From Actinoallomurus iriomotensis (GTDB lineage Bacteria > Actinomycetota > Actinomycetes > Streptosporangiales > Streptosporangiaceae), in contig NZ_BSTJ01000001.1 in the NCBI RefSeq assembly GCF_030269445.1, positions 645,898-709,897 of the forward strand: 64,000 nt of DNA, written 5' to 3'. Positions 1 through 7,680 of the stretch are shown piece after piece. The stretch's first letter is position 1; the number at the start of each line of letters is the position of its first letter. The notes beneath the pieces are model-generated. The model was not told the origin of the DNA. It did not search any database and saw only the letters and a list, made by a program, of their open reading frames with translations. Made by a program: the position numbers and the translations under genes.

Positions 1-391
1 TGAAGAGCAAGACGTCAGGTGCGCTGGGGCCGAGTAACGGTAAGTGGCTCCGGGCGGTGACGATGAGGCCGTCGGACGCGCTGGGGCGAGCTTCGCAGGT
101 CCCAGAAGGTCCACGGCCAAAGGAAAGGTAAGAGGAAGATCAGAGGAGAAGGGGAGGGTCATACGCCGTCGGATCGCCCGCTACTGGCTGTGTTTCGCCG
201 GGCGGGTACCGCAGTTCCATCGGAACGAGAGGTGGTCTTCGGTCACGCTTACGCGATCCCCGCACTATCTGCCTTTTCGGGCCGCTGGTGCGGATACGAC
301 AAGCCGGCGTCATCGCCGGTAGATGGTGTTGATTCTTGAACCCTGGGCCCCGGTGCTACGGCACCGGGGCCCTCATGATGTGGAAGGTGCG
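1..391. other. Left-edge region without a recognisable gene
   Basis: I see no convincing coding sequence here. A 92-codon open frame covers 44-322, but its arginine-rich composition looks like chance reading of GC-rich DNA. There is a small hairpin at 304-319 (6-bp stem, loop TCAT) and a strong one at 345-372, listed separately. The region is probably the 3' flank of a gene outside the window plus the leader of the MerR gene that follows. Confidence 0.4.
345..372. terminator. Perfect 12-bp hairpin upstream of the MerR gene
   Basis: Arms GGGCCCCGGTGC (345-356) and GCACCGGGGCCC (361-372) are perfectly complementary around the loop TACG. No U-tract follows on either strand. It could end transcription entering from the left or be a leader hairpin for the MerR gene, whose start lies 20 bp downstream. 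Confidence 0.5.
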
Positions 392-721
392 ATGGATCCA
401 GCCCAGCAGCCCATGCCGGACAAGATGGCCGACAAATTCGATGACGATGACTACCCCGCCTACACCATGGGCCGTGCCGCGGAGATGCTCGGCACGACGC
501 CGGGATTCCTGCGCAGCCTGGACGAGGCGAAGCTGATCACGCCGCAACGCTCGGCCGGTGGTCACCGCCGCTACTCCCGCTACCAGCTCCGCCTGGCCGC
601 CCGCGCCCGCGAACTTGTTGATGAGGGCATCGGCCTGGACGCCGCCTGCCGCATCATCATCCTGGAGGACCAGCTCCAAGAAGCACAACGGCTCAACGCC
701 GAGATGCGCCAAGACCACTGA
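392..721 (+). CDS. MerR-type helix-turn-helix regulator (small)
   Basis: A protein of about 109 residues with one MerR-like winged HTH. The core runs from YTMGRAAEMLGTTPGFLRSL through the wing motif SAGGHRRYSR, followed by a helix ending in an LQEAQRLNAEM-like tail. There is no effector-binding domain, so it is a minimal DNA-binding protein that probably dimerises through the C-terminal helix. The ATG at 392 was chosen because earlier codons run through the hairpin at 345-372; an in-frame ATG at 413 is the alternative. It stands alone, followed by a hairpin at 787-816. The family call is firm from the HTH and wing; the target is unknown. Confidence 0.8.
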   Translation: MDPAQQPMPDKMADKFDDDDYPAYTMGRAAEMLGTTPGFLRSLDEAKLITPQRSAGGHRRYSRYQLRLAARARELVDEGIGLDAACRIIILEDQLQEAQRLNAEMRQDH

Positions 722-1091
722 GCACGCCAAGGTCCGCCACCGAACCGCGACCTCCGGTCTGTTACACCGAACGGCGTGGCGGCCCCGCCCGGGCTGCGGG
801 GTTTCGCAGCCCGGGCCGGCGTCCCGGCCATGAGGCAGCGCCTCGACCGTCGAGGGGCCCACTCGCCCCGGTCTTCCGCCCTGCTCGCTTCACCCCAGCT
901 GTGGCCTCGTGTATTAGGGACCGAGCCGACGTGGTCGGCCAGGGTGCGTGAGTGAAGTGGTTGGCCGGCGCGCCGTGCTCGAACCGGTGGTGAAGCCCCC
1001 GGTTCGAGCACAACCTCGCCGCACCATCCCCGGTCGTCCGGGCCGCCGCCCGCGACCAGACCGGACGTACGCACCGGCGGAGCTGCCTGGC
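722..1091. other. Intergenic region between convergent genes, two hairpins
   Basis: I see no gene between the MerR stop and the exporter stop. Besides the terminator at 787-816 there is a second perfect 13-bp inverted repeat, 975-987 with 999-1011 (arms GTGCTCGAACCGG / CCGGTTCGAGCAC, 11-nt loop). It lies 80 bp past the exporter stop on the minus strand and may terminate that operon. Confidence 0.45.
787..816 (+). terminator. Hairpin terminator downstream of the MerR gene
   Basis: A perfect 12-bp stem, GCCCGGGCTGCG / CGCAGCCCGGGC, encloses the loop GGGTTT, 65 bp after the MerR stop. There is no T-run. It is a typical high-GC hairpin for ending the MerR transcript. Confidence 0.55.
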
Positions 1092-2321
1092 TCAGCCCGG
1101 CGAACTCAGCCCATTCACCGTCATCCGCGACCGGCGGCGAGAGAACGCCCGGTCGAGAAGGACGATCGGCACGATGCCCGCCGCCAGGCCGGCGCCGATC
1201 CAGGTGACGGAAGTGATGCCTGCGCCGGCGTTCAGGGCGACCCCGGCGAGTGCCGGGACGAGGCTGATGCCGAGCTGGAACGCTGAGACGGTGGTGGCTC
1301 CGGCGAGTGTCGGCGCCGTTGATGCGATGGCGAACACCCGCCCGTAGATGGCCGGGTTCAGCACGAACCCAGCGATCCCGAGGAGGAGAACGAGGGGGAT
1401 GACGGCCAGCGCATACCGGGCCAGGATCGCGAGCAGGACAGAACTGGCCGATATCCCGAGCGCTCCGGCCAGGAGTGCCTGAGAGGGCCGGCGGTCGGCG
1501 ATCCTGCCTCCGACGGACAGCCCGGCGAAGGCACCGATGCCGAACAGCGCGAGGACGGCGGGGACCCAGACGCCGGGGATACCGGTGATGTCGGTCAGGA
1601 ACGCCGCGAGGTAGTTGAACGAGATCATGTAGGCGGCGGTGCTCAGGACGGTGGCAGCGTAGACCACCCACAATTGTGGTCGCCTCATGGCGTGAAGCTC
1701 ACGCCGTACGCTGGGCTCCTGCCCCGCGCTCGTCGCCGGCATCGCGAGCAGGCTCGAGATCGTACCGGCGGCGGTCAGGGCGACCACGCCCCAGAATCCG
1801 CCCCGCCATCCGGTGAAGTGACTGAGCAATGCGCCTGCCGGGCCACCGGCGATCATAGCCAGGCTGAGGCCGCTGACGACGACGCCTGAGGCGCGTGCGG
1901 TGTGATCGGGTGTGACGAGGCCGATCGCGGTGACCGCTGCGACCGCCCAGTACCCCGCATAGGCGAGGCCGCAGACGAAGCGGGTGGCCAGGAGCACGGT
2001 GTAACTGTCGGTCAGAAGGCCGATCGTCACCGCGGCGGCGAAGACGGCCTGAGTGGTCGCCAGCGTGGCGCGTCGCGGCCAGCGCAGCGTCATGATGGCG
2101 AAGGGAGGTCCGCCGATCACGACACCGACGGCGAATGTCGAGATCAGCGCGCCGGCGGAGGACAGGCTGATCTTCAGGTCGTCGGCGATCTCCGGCAGGA
2201 CTCCGGCCAGCAGGAACTCCGCGCTGCCCATGGCGAACAGGCTGAACGCGAGCAGGTAGACGCCAAGTGGCAGCCTCCCGCCAGAGACCGGCACCTGCTG
2301 CTGTGCGGTGCCGGCGCTCAC
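1092..2321 (-). CDS. MFS transporter, DHA1 drug:H+ antiporter type
   Basis: A 409-residue integral membrane protein with the 12-helix pattern of the DHA1 (Cmx/Cml chloramphenicol-exporter-like) branch. The N-terminal helix reads LLAFSLFAMGSAEFLLAGVL, the acidic motif LPEIADDL follows, and the loop 2-3 signature is represented by RWPRRATL. It probably exports a small hydrophobic compound by proton antiport; the substrate cannot be read from sequence. The start is GTG (2321-2319), overlapping the stop of the truncated flavoprotein ORF as GTGA, so translation is probably coupled. It resembles a second exporter at 11063-12274. Confidence 0.85.
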   Translation of the reverse strand: MSAGTAQQQVPVSGGRLPLGVYLLAFSLFAMGSAEFLLAGVLPEIADDLKISLSSAGALISTFAVGVVIGGPPFAIMTLRWPRRATLATTQAVFAAAVTIGLLTDSYTVLLATRFVCGLAYAGYWAVAAVTAIGLVTPDHTARASGVVVSGLSLAMIAGGPAGALLSHFTGWRGGFWGVVALTAAGTISSLLAMPATSAGQEPSVRRELHAMRRPQLWVVYAATVLSTAAYMISFNYLAAFLTDITGIPGVWVPAVLALFGIGAFAGLSVGGRIADRRPSQALLAGALGISASSVLLAILARYALAVIPLVLLLGIAGFVLNPAIYGRVFAIASTAPTLAGATTVSAFQLGISLVPALAGVALNAGAGITSVTWIGAGLAAGIVPIVLLDRAFSRRRSRMTVNGLSSPG

Positions 2322-2626
2322 CGGCCATCACCCGCTACCGCGGCGCGGCGCTGTTCGACGGCGTGGTCGACGTCTTCGTCCAGCAGGTCGGTGTTGATGG
2401 CGAAGGCGGCGGCCAATCCGTCGCGGGACAAAAAGCCGTACATATGGGCGGCGGGCGCGTTGCGCGGCTCGCCGGCATCGAGCACCACCACCTTGCGGCG
2501 GGCCCGCTCCGAAAGCAGGGCGGCGTTCAGCCCGGCCGCTCCGGCTCCTACCACCACCACGTCGAGAACTCCGTCATCGGCAGTGCGTGGTGCGCTGCCG
2601 TTCGGGTCGTTCGTCGCCTTGATCAC
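2318..2626 (-). pseudogene. Thioredoxin-reductase-like FAD protein with a large internal deletion
   Basis: A 102-residue ORF starting at GTG 2626, with GGAGGT 8 bp upstream. Residues 19-60 are a Rossmann FAD-binding start (DVVVVGAGAAGLNAALL, then VVLDAGEPRN and GFLSRDG), as in the roughly 300-residue NAD(P)/FAD oxidoreductases of actinomycetes. Immediately after, the sequence reads AAAFAINTDLLDEDV, which resembles the extreme C-terminus of the same family. About 200 middle residues, including the NADPH-binding and redox regions, are missing without loss of frame. It therefore looks like an in-frame deletion and should lack activity, though its translation may still couple to the exporter downstream. 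A normal gene of this kind usually sits opposite an XRE/cupin regulator, as here. Confidence 0.7.
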
Positions 2627-2710
2627 ATTGATCACCTCCGCGCCCGATGGTGTGCGCCCCGGTGGCGAACCGACAACTTCCGTTGCTGTTTCTGGGACGC
2701 AGGAGGTGAA
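2627..2710. promoter_or_regulatory. Divergent promoter region with a small inverted repeat
   Basis: An 84-bp gap separates the divergent exporter operon and the XRE/cupin gene. It contains CAACTTCCGTTG (2674-2685, 4-bp arms) and the strong SD AGGAGGTG before the regulator. By analogy with divergent regulator-target pairs the XRE protein probably binds here; the inverted repeat is short and only suggestive. Confidence 0.35.
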
Positions 2711-3313
2711 ATGAGCGGTATGGACGAGCAATCCCCGATCGCCACCACGCTGGCCCAGGTCGGCCCCCGCCTCAAGCGCATCCGCACCGAACGCGGCGTG
2801 AGCCTGTCCACGCTGGCCGAGGCCACCGGCATCTCCAAGAGCACGCTTTCCAGGCTGGAGACGGGCCAGCGCCGCCCCAGCCTGGAACTCCTGCTGCCCA
2901 TCGCACAGGCACATCAGGTGCCGCTGGACGAACTGGTCGGGGCGCCCGAGGTCGGCGATCCCCGGATCCGCTCGAAGCCCCGCATTCGCAACGGCCGCAC
3001 GGTGATCCCGCTGACCCCCCACCCGGGACCCCTGCAAGCCTGGAAGTCGATCATCCCGGCTGAGCAGAACCGGCCCGAGCCCTGCACCCACGAGGGTTAT
3101 GAGTGGCTCTACGTGCTGTCCGGACGCCTGCGGCTCATCGTGGCCGATCACGACCTGATCCTGGGATCAGGGGAGGCCGCTGAGTTCGACACCCGCCTGC
3201 CCCACTGGTTCGGCCCCACCGGCGAGTCTCCCGTCGAGGTCCTCAACCTGTTCGGCCGCCAAGGAGAACGCATGCACATTCGCGCCAGCCCACGCCCTCG
3301 GCAGGCGTCCTGA
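2711..3313 (+). CDS. XRE-family HTH regulator with C-terminal cupin
   Basis: A 200-residue two-domain regulator. Residues about 15-70 are an XRE/Cro HTH (LKRIRTERGVSLSTLAEATG, then ISKSTLSRLETGQRRPS). Residues about 110-190 form a small cupin barrel (HEGYEWLYVLSGRLRLIV, then GEAAEFDTRLPHWFG) that usually senses a small ligand. The ATG at 2711 follows AGGAGGTG at ideal spacing. It is divergent from the deleted flavoprotein and the exporter, which it probably controls. In related loci this regulator faces an intact thioredoxin-reductase-like gene, so part of its regulon may have decayed. Confidence 0.85.
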   Translation: MSGMDEQSPIATTLAQVGPRLKRIRTERGVSLSTLAEATGISKSTLSRLETGQRRPSLELLLPIAQAHQVPLDELVGAPEVGDPRIRSKPRIRNGRTVIPLTPHPGPLQAWKSIIPAEQNRPEPCTHEGYEWLYVLSGRLRLIVADHDLILGSGEAAEFDTRLPHWFGPTGESPVEVLNLFGRQGERMHIRASPRPRQAS

Positions 3314-3522
3314 GCGAAGACACCTTGTCGGGATCGCCAGTCCCGGGCAGGCGATCCGTCGCTGCCGTCGGCACTGTTGGCGGCGCCGGATTTCCGGTGC
3401 GATAACACTGCCTACCGGCCCGTGATGGGGGCCGATGGAGTTGTTGCAGCGCTCGACAGGGGGCATTCCGAATTCCGGTGAAGTGTTCGTCGGTTCGGGC
3501 GCGGCGGTGTTTCAATCACCGC

Positions 3523-4128
3523 GTGTCGCTGTTCGACGTCGTCCTGAAGAATTTCCTCAAGCGCCCCACGGCGGTGGAACAGGTCGCGAAGGACGTCTCC
3601 CACGCCCCCGCGCCGGAGGTCATCGCCCGGACCACCGCCGCCCAGCAGAAGCTGGACGCCATTGTGGAACAGGCTAAGGCGCAACACGGTTTGTCCCGTG
3701 CGCTCCTCGACCAGTACGCCCCGGCGATGACCGAGACGAAGCGGGCCGTGGACGGCGCGCGGAAGACGGCCGGCTCGGCGGGGGCCCTTCACCCCTTCTA
3801 CTACTCGTCCGGACTCGTAGGCGACCCCCGGCTTCCCCGCAGCATGCAGGTCGAACTGAGTAATCATGGCAAGGCGGCCGAAAAGGCAATCGACATCGCA
3901 GGCCGGGTCGAACAGCACCTCGACCGGGCTGACGGCCTGCTCTTCAAGGCGGGCTCCACCGAACTCCGGAGCGTCGGTCTCTCCCTTGACACCGGCGGAC
4001 TCCGCGAGGCCCGCGCCGAACACCGCCGGCTGACCGAGGCCCACGACGAGTTCAACTCACAGGCGAGAAACAACTACGGGCACATCTTCGGGGATAACGC
4101 GAGAATCTACGAAACGCCGAAGGACTGA
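3523..4128 (+). CDS. Hypothetical protein
   Basis: A predicted protein of about 201 residues from GTG 3523 (reading VSLFDVVLKNFLKRPTAVEQ). It is mostly helical and charged, with no signal peptide or membrane segment. The middle holds the short stretch LHPFYYSSGLVGDPRLPRSM between two helical parts, and the C-terminal third (about 155-190) is Arg/Glu/His-rich. An in-frame ATG at 3478 would add 15 residues, but GTG fits the sequence character better. I do not recognise the family. It stands alone between the XRE gene and a PH-like protein, all on the plus strand. Confidence 0.5.
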   Translation: MSLFDVVLKNFLKRPTAVEQVAKDVSHAPAPEVIARTTAAQQKLDAIVEQAKAQHGLSRALLDQYAPAMTETKRAVDGARKTAGSAGALHPFYYSSGLVGDPRLPRSMQVELSNHGKAAEKAIDIAGRVEQHLDRADGLLFKAGSTELRSVGLSLDTGGLREARAEHRRLTEAHDEFNSQARNNYGHIFGDNARIYETPKD

Positions 4129-4273
4129 CCCAGGGGGCCACCCCCCGGTCCCACCCGCCCAGCGGACTCCGAAACGACGGGCGAATGATGTGTGTCAATC
4201 CCTTGTCCTGGTGGCGGCCGATGACTGGCTGGCTGTACAGTCAACGTTCTTCCCAAGCGAATGGAGCACACAC

Positions 4274-4723
4274 ATGGCCGCACGTGACTGGGCCGTCAAG
4301 AAGGCCGCCTCGAAGATCCTCGGGCCGGACGAGAGACTCGTGGCCAGTTGCATGGCCAACCTCCCCGGCACGCTGAAGCGTGAGGGCTACTACTCGGCGT
4401 TGCAGAACGTCGTCGGCATCCGGTTCGTGGACGTGGCGGCGGAGGGCGGGCTGCCGCCCAAGATGAACCTCGCGGTCACCGACCGGCGGGTGCTGCTGTT
4501 CGAGCAGTCCATGCTCGGCCGGGCCAAGGACCTCGTCGCCGAGATCCCGATCGCCCAGGTCGCCGAGGCGCGGATGCTGGAGTCCGGCCGCGCGCAGGTG
4601 TCCGTCAAGGTGTACAACTTCGCGATCACCTTCCAGGGCGGTGTCGACCTGGAGCTGGAATCGGCCGACAAGGGCGGCGTCAGCAACGTTGTCGGCGCCA
4701 TCAACGGCCGGGTACGCGCCTGA
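4274..4723 (+). CDS. Small bacterial PH-domain-like protein, function unknown
   Basis: A 149-residue soluble protein starting at ATG 4274. The pattern MNLAVTDRRVLLFEQS followed by IPIAQVAEARMLESG resembles bacterial pleckstrin-homology-like proteins, in which a beta-sandwich with a TDRRVL-type strand is typical. It ends in a short helix (VSNVVGAINGRVRA). There is no signal peptide or membrane segment. It lies 64 bp before a TetR gene on the same strand; co-transcription is possible but not shown. The fold assignment is an inference from the strand pattern. Confidence 0.6.
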   Translation: MAARDWAVKKAASKILGPDERLVASCMANLPGTLKREGYYSALQNVVGIRFVDVAAEGGLPPKMNLAVTDRRVLLFEQSMLGRAKDLVAEIPIAQVAEARMLESGRAQVSVKVYNFAITFQGGVDLELESADKGGVSNVVGAINGRVRA

Positions 4724-4787
4724 CCCGTGCGCTTTCGTGGCGGCAGGCGAGGACAATGGGATCCGTCATCGATCTCCGGGGGTTCGC

Positions 4788-5423
4788 TTGTCGCCACGTT
4801 CGGCTCAGGTCAACCGCGAAATGCGTGAGCAGTCACAGCAACGGATCCTGGAAGCGGCTCTGATGGCATTCGCCGAGCGCGGGTACGAGGGCACCACCAT
4901 CGCCCAGATCGCCGAGCGGGCGGGGGTCGCCCGGGGCCTGGTGTCGTACTACTTCCCGGCCAAGGAGCAACTCCTCCAGGCGCTGCTCGGCCAGGCGCTC
5001 GACGCCATCCTCGCGCTGACCGACCCGGCCGAGGGCGAGGACACTCCCGACCTGCGGCTCGCCGGCATCATCGACCGCACGCTGGAGTCGGCCGCGAATA
5101 CCATCGGCGTGCAGCGACTCGTGCTCTGCCTCATGCTCCAGCCCGGCACGCGCGAGATCTTCGTCGGCGTCGAGGCCGCCAAGGCCGACGCCGTCGAGGA
5201 GTTCGAGCGCCGGCTCCAGGAGATCTTCGCCGCGCGCGGGGCCGAGGACCCCGCGCTGGAGGAGGTGCTGTTCCGCAGCGTGCTCGAAGGCGTCATCTTC
5301 AAGGTCGCGGTCTATCCCGAGACCTATCCGCTCGCCGCCGTCCGGCACCGCCTGCTGACGATGTACGGGCTGCCGGCCGGCGATCCGCCCGACGAGCCCG
5401 TACGTCCCCTCCGGGCTACTTGA
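4788..5423 (+). CDS. TetR-family transcriptional regulator
   Basis: A 211-residue regulator. The N-terminal HTH is clear: [20 protein letters not shown], then [20 protein letters not shown], the usual TetR recognition helix followed by YYF. Residues about 75-190 form the helical ligand-binding and dimer domain. The start is taken as TTG 4788 behind a GGGGG stretch; ATG 4821 is an alternative giving a 200-residue protein. Its last 8 bases overlap the end of the convergent uppS gene. The effector and targets are unknown; the PH-like gene upstream could be one. Confidence 0.85.
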   Translation: MSPRSAQVNREMREQSQQRILEAALMAFAERGYEGTTIAQIAERAGVARGLVSYYFPAKEQLLQALLGQALDAILALTDPAEGEDTPDLRLAGIIDRTLESAANTIGVQRLVLCLMLQPGTREIFVGVEAAKADAVEEFERRLQEIFAARGAEDPALEEVLFRSVLEGVIFKVAVYPETYPLAAVRHRLLTMYGLPAGDPPDEPVRPLRAT

Positions 5424-6207
5424 CCGCCGCGGTGACCTCGTTGGGGATGGCGCCCCCGAACCTCCGGTCGCGGCGGGCGTACTCCTCGCACGCCCGCCAG
5501 AAGTTCCGGCGGTCGTAGTCCGGCCAGAGCACGTCCTGGTAGACGAACTCCGCGTACGCCGACTGCCAGACCATGAAGTTGGAGCTGCGCAGCTCCCCCG
5601 ACGGCCGCAGGAACAGGTCGACGTCGGGCACCTCGGGCCGGTAGAGGTAGCGCTGGAAGACCTTCTCGTTGACCTTGTCGGCCCGCAGCTTGCCGGCCTG
5701 CACGTCGCGGGCGATCGCCGCCGCCGCGTCGGCGATCTCGGCCCGGCCGCCGTAGTTCACGCAGAACTGCAGGGTCAGGACGTCGTTGTGCTCCGTCATC
5801 CGCTCGGCGTCCTCAAGCTCCTTGATGACGCTGCGCCAGAGCTTCGGCCGCCGGCCCGCCCACCGCACGCGCACTCCCATCGAGTGGAGCTGGTCGCGGC
5901 GACGGCGGATGACGTCGCGGTTGAACCCCATGAGGAAGCGCACCTCGTCCGGCGAACGCCGCCAGTTCTCGGTGGAGAACGCGTACGCCGACAGGTACGG
6001 CACGCCCAGCTCGATCGCACCCATGATCACGTCGAAGAGGGCGTACTCCCCCATCTTGTGACCCTCGGTGCGCGGCAGCCCCCGGTCTTTGGCCCAGCGG
6101 CCGTTGCCGTCCATGACGATGGCGACGTGATTGGGGATCAGCTCTTTGGGCAGCTCCGGCGGTCGTGCTCCGCTCTCGTGCGGATCCGGCGGCTGTACGG
6201 CCCTCAT
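5416..6207 (-). CDS. uppS: Isoprenyl transferase (polyprenyl diphosphate synthase)
   Basis: A 263-residue cis-prenyltransferase that extends allylic diphosphates with isopentenyl diphosphate to make the lipid carrier for cell-wall synthesis. The family signature [18 protein letters not shown] sits near residue 28, with the catalytic Asp in [19 protein letters not shown], the conserved [20 protein letters not shown] and a DVLWPDY motif follow. AGGAG precedes the ATG at 6207. It lies 15 bp after recO, and the recO-uppS pair is conserved in actinobacteria. Product chain length cannot be fixed from sequence. Confidence 0.95.
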   Translation of the reverse strand: MRAVQPPDPHESGARPPELPKELIPNHVAIVMDGNGRWAKDRGLPRTEGHKMGEYALFDVIMGAIELGVPYLSAYAFSTENWRRSPDEVRFLMGFNRDVIRRRRDQLHSMGVRVRWAGRRPKLWRSVIKELEDAERMTEHNDVLTLQFCVNYGGRAEIADAAAAIARDVQAGKLRADKVNEKVFQRYLYRPEVPDVDLFLRPSGELRSSNFMVWQSAYAEFVYQDVLWPDYDRRNFWRACEEYARRDRRFGGAIPNEVTAAVK

Positions 6208-6222
6208 AGTGCGGTTCTTCTC

Positions 6223-7008
6223 CTATTCGATGACGGCATCCCGCAATGGCTCCTCGCGTACGGGCGACTCCCGCGCGGGCGACTCCCTCTCGACATGACG
6301 AAGGGAACGGATGCCGTGCTCCAGATGCCATTGCAGGTAGGCGGCGACGAGGCCGCTGCACTCTACCCGGTGGCGGGATTCGCTGGCGTCGGCACGCGCC
6401 CAGTCGCCGCGGAGCAGGGCGATCATCAGCCCGACCGTCGCCTCCGCCGGGCTGGCCGAGCCCGGCGGCCGGCAGGACCCGCACACCATGCCGCCCGCGG
6501 CGATCGCGAACGCCCGGCCCGTACGCTCGCCGCAGCGCGCGCACTCCTCCAGCGCCGGGGCGTACCCCGCGATGGCGAGAGAGCGCAGGAAGAACGCGTC
6601 GAGGACCAGGCGCGGGTCGTGCCCGCCCTCCACGAGGGTGCGCAGACCACCGACGACGAGGAGGAACTGCCGCAACGCCGGCTCCTTCTCGACCGGGGTG
6701 AGCTTCTCGGCCGTCTCCAGCATCGCGGTGCCGGCGGTGTAGCGCGGGTAGTCGAGGGCGAGGCGCTCGCCGTACGGCCGCAGTGTCTCGGCCTGCGTGA
6801 CCAGGTCGAGCGAGCGGCGTTCGTACAGCTGAAGGTCGACGTGGGTGAAGGGCTCCAGCCGCGCGCCGAAGCGCGACTTGGTCTTGCGCACGCCCTTGGC
6901 GGCGGCGCGGACCCGGCCGGTGCGCCGCGTGAGGATCGTGATGATGCGGTCGGCCTCGCCCAGCTTCTGGGTGCGGAGCACGACGCCCTCGTCACGATAA
7001 AGACTCAC
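6223..7008 (-). CDS. recO: DNA repair protein RecO
   Basis: A 261-residue recombination mediator that helps load RecA onto SSB-coated single strands in the RecFOR pathway. The N-terminal OB-fold starts YRDEGVVLRTQKLGEADRII and continues with GRVRAAAKGVRKTKSRFG. A C-terminal zinc-binding site is visible as CARCGERTGR paired with VCGSCRPPG. GTG 7008 (reading MSLYRDEGV) was chosen over the longer open frame because it gives the standard RecO N-terminus. It forms an operon with uppS 15 bp downstream. Confidence 0.95.
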   Translation of the reverse strand: MSLYRDEGVVLRTQKLGEADRIITILTRRTGRVRAAAKGVRKTKSRFGARLEPFTHVDLQLYERRSLDLVTQAETLRPYGERLALDYPRYTAGTAMLETAEKLTPVEKEPALRQFLLVVGGLRTLVEGGHDPRLVLDAFFLRSLAIAGYAPALEECARCGERTGRAFAIAAGGMVCGSCRPPGSASPAEATVGLMIALLRGDWARADASESRHRVECSGLVAAYLQWHLEHGIRSLRHVERESPARESPVREEPLRDAVIE

Positions 7009-7133
7009 CCGCCCATTGTCCCGCACCCTGCGGCGCATCCGGACGTGAAGGGCTGCGATGATCACGGGAACGGCGCACAACGCCCGATCGTCGAATTCTT
7101 CGGATCCCATCCGGTATGACTCAAGGGGAAGAC

Positions 7134-7574
7134 GTGACCTGTTTCTTCGACGCCTCACACGGCCCCGGCAACCAGCAGATCACGTGGTCGCCGCAGTGGG
7201 GCGCGCCACGTCCGGTGCTCGCCTGCCCCGCGTGCGCCCAACGCTGGATCGAACACCTGCAGGGCCACGGCTACCCGCAGCAGGGTTATGTGCAGCAGGG
7301 GTACCCGCAGCAGGGATACGTGCAGCAGGGCTACCCGCAGGACTATCCTCCGCACCGGCACGGCTACGGCGCTGGTGCGGTGGTCGCCGCGGGCGCGGCC
7401 GGTTTCGTCGGCGGCATGATCGTCAATGAGATGTTCGACCACGACGAGGTCGTGGTCGAGCACCATGTCGACGTGATCGAAGAGCACGTCGACGTCATCG
7501 AGGAGCATGTCGACGTGGTCGAGGTCGTTGATGACTACGGCGACTACAGCGGCGACTCGGACGGCGGCTGGTAA
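7134..7574 (+). CDS. Low-complexity protein with YPQQG/YVQQG and EEHVDV repeats
   Basis: A protein of about 146 residues, not assigned to a family. It opens with a possible metal site (one Cys near the start, then CPACAQRW). A pentapeptide array alternating YPQQG and YVQQG follows (DNA 7272-7343). Next comes a Gly/Ala hydrophobic stretch with glycine-zipper spacing (7371-7424), then three 7-residue units, EHHVDVI, EEHVDVI and EEHVDVV (7458-7520). The tail is acidic and Tyr/Gly-rich. GTG 7134 was chosen for its SD AAGGGGAA; an upstream ATG at 7116 lacks one. It may be a membrane-tethered, disordered or metal-binding protein. Confidence 0.65.
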   Translation: MTCFFDASHGPGNQQITWSPQWGAPRPVLACPACAQRWIEHLQGHGYPQQGYVQQGYPQQGYVQQGYPQDYPPHRHGYGAGAVVAAGAAGFVGGMIVNEMFDHDEVVVEHHVDVIEEHVDVIEEHVDVVEVVDDYGDYSGDSDGGW

Positions 7575-7579
7575 CAACC

Positions 7580-7616
7580 TTCGACTACAGACTCTTTGTA
7601 GTTGATAATTAACAAC
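7580..7616 (+). promoter_or_regulatory. Probable promoter with overlapping palindrome before the M4 protease
   Basis: This stretch is unusually AT-rich for the window. A near-consensus -10, GATAAT (7604-7609), lies inside the palindrome GTTGATAATTAACAAC (7601-7616, one mismatched pair). A weak -35, TTCGAC, begins at 7580 with an 18-bp spacer. An ACTACA/TGTAGT hairpin (7584-7602) overlaps it. A palindrome over a -10 suggests repression. Confidence 0.4.
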
Positions 7617-7680
7617 CAGTGACCACATGCGGACGGGTGGACAGTGGTGTGGATCACATGCCTCGTGCAAATGTGCATCC

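Noticed and set aside
44-322. 92-codon open frame at the left edge
   Set aside because: Arg/Gly-rich composition, no SD and no recognisable motif; typical of chance frames in GC-rich DNA.
975-1011. GGTTCGAGC resembling a tRNA T-arm
   Set aside because: It is one arm of a perfect hairpin, with no acceptor stem, anticodon loop or D-arm around it.
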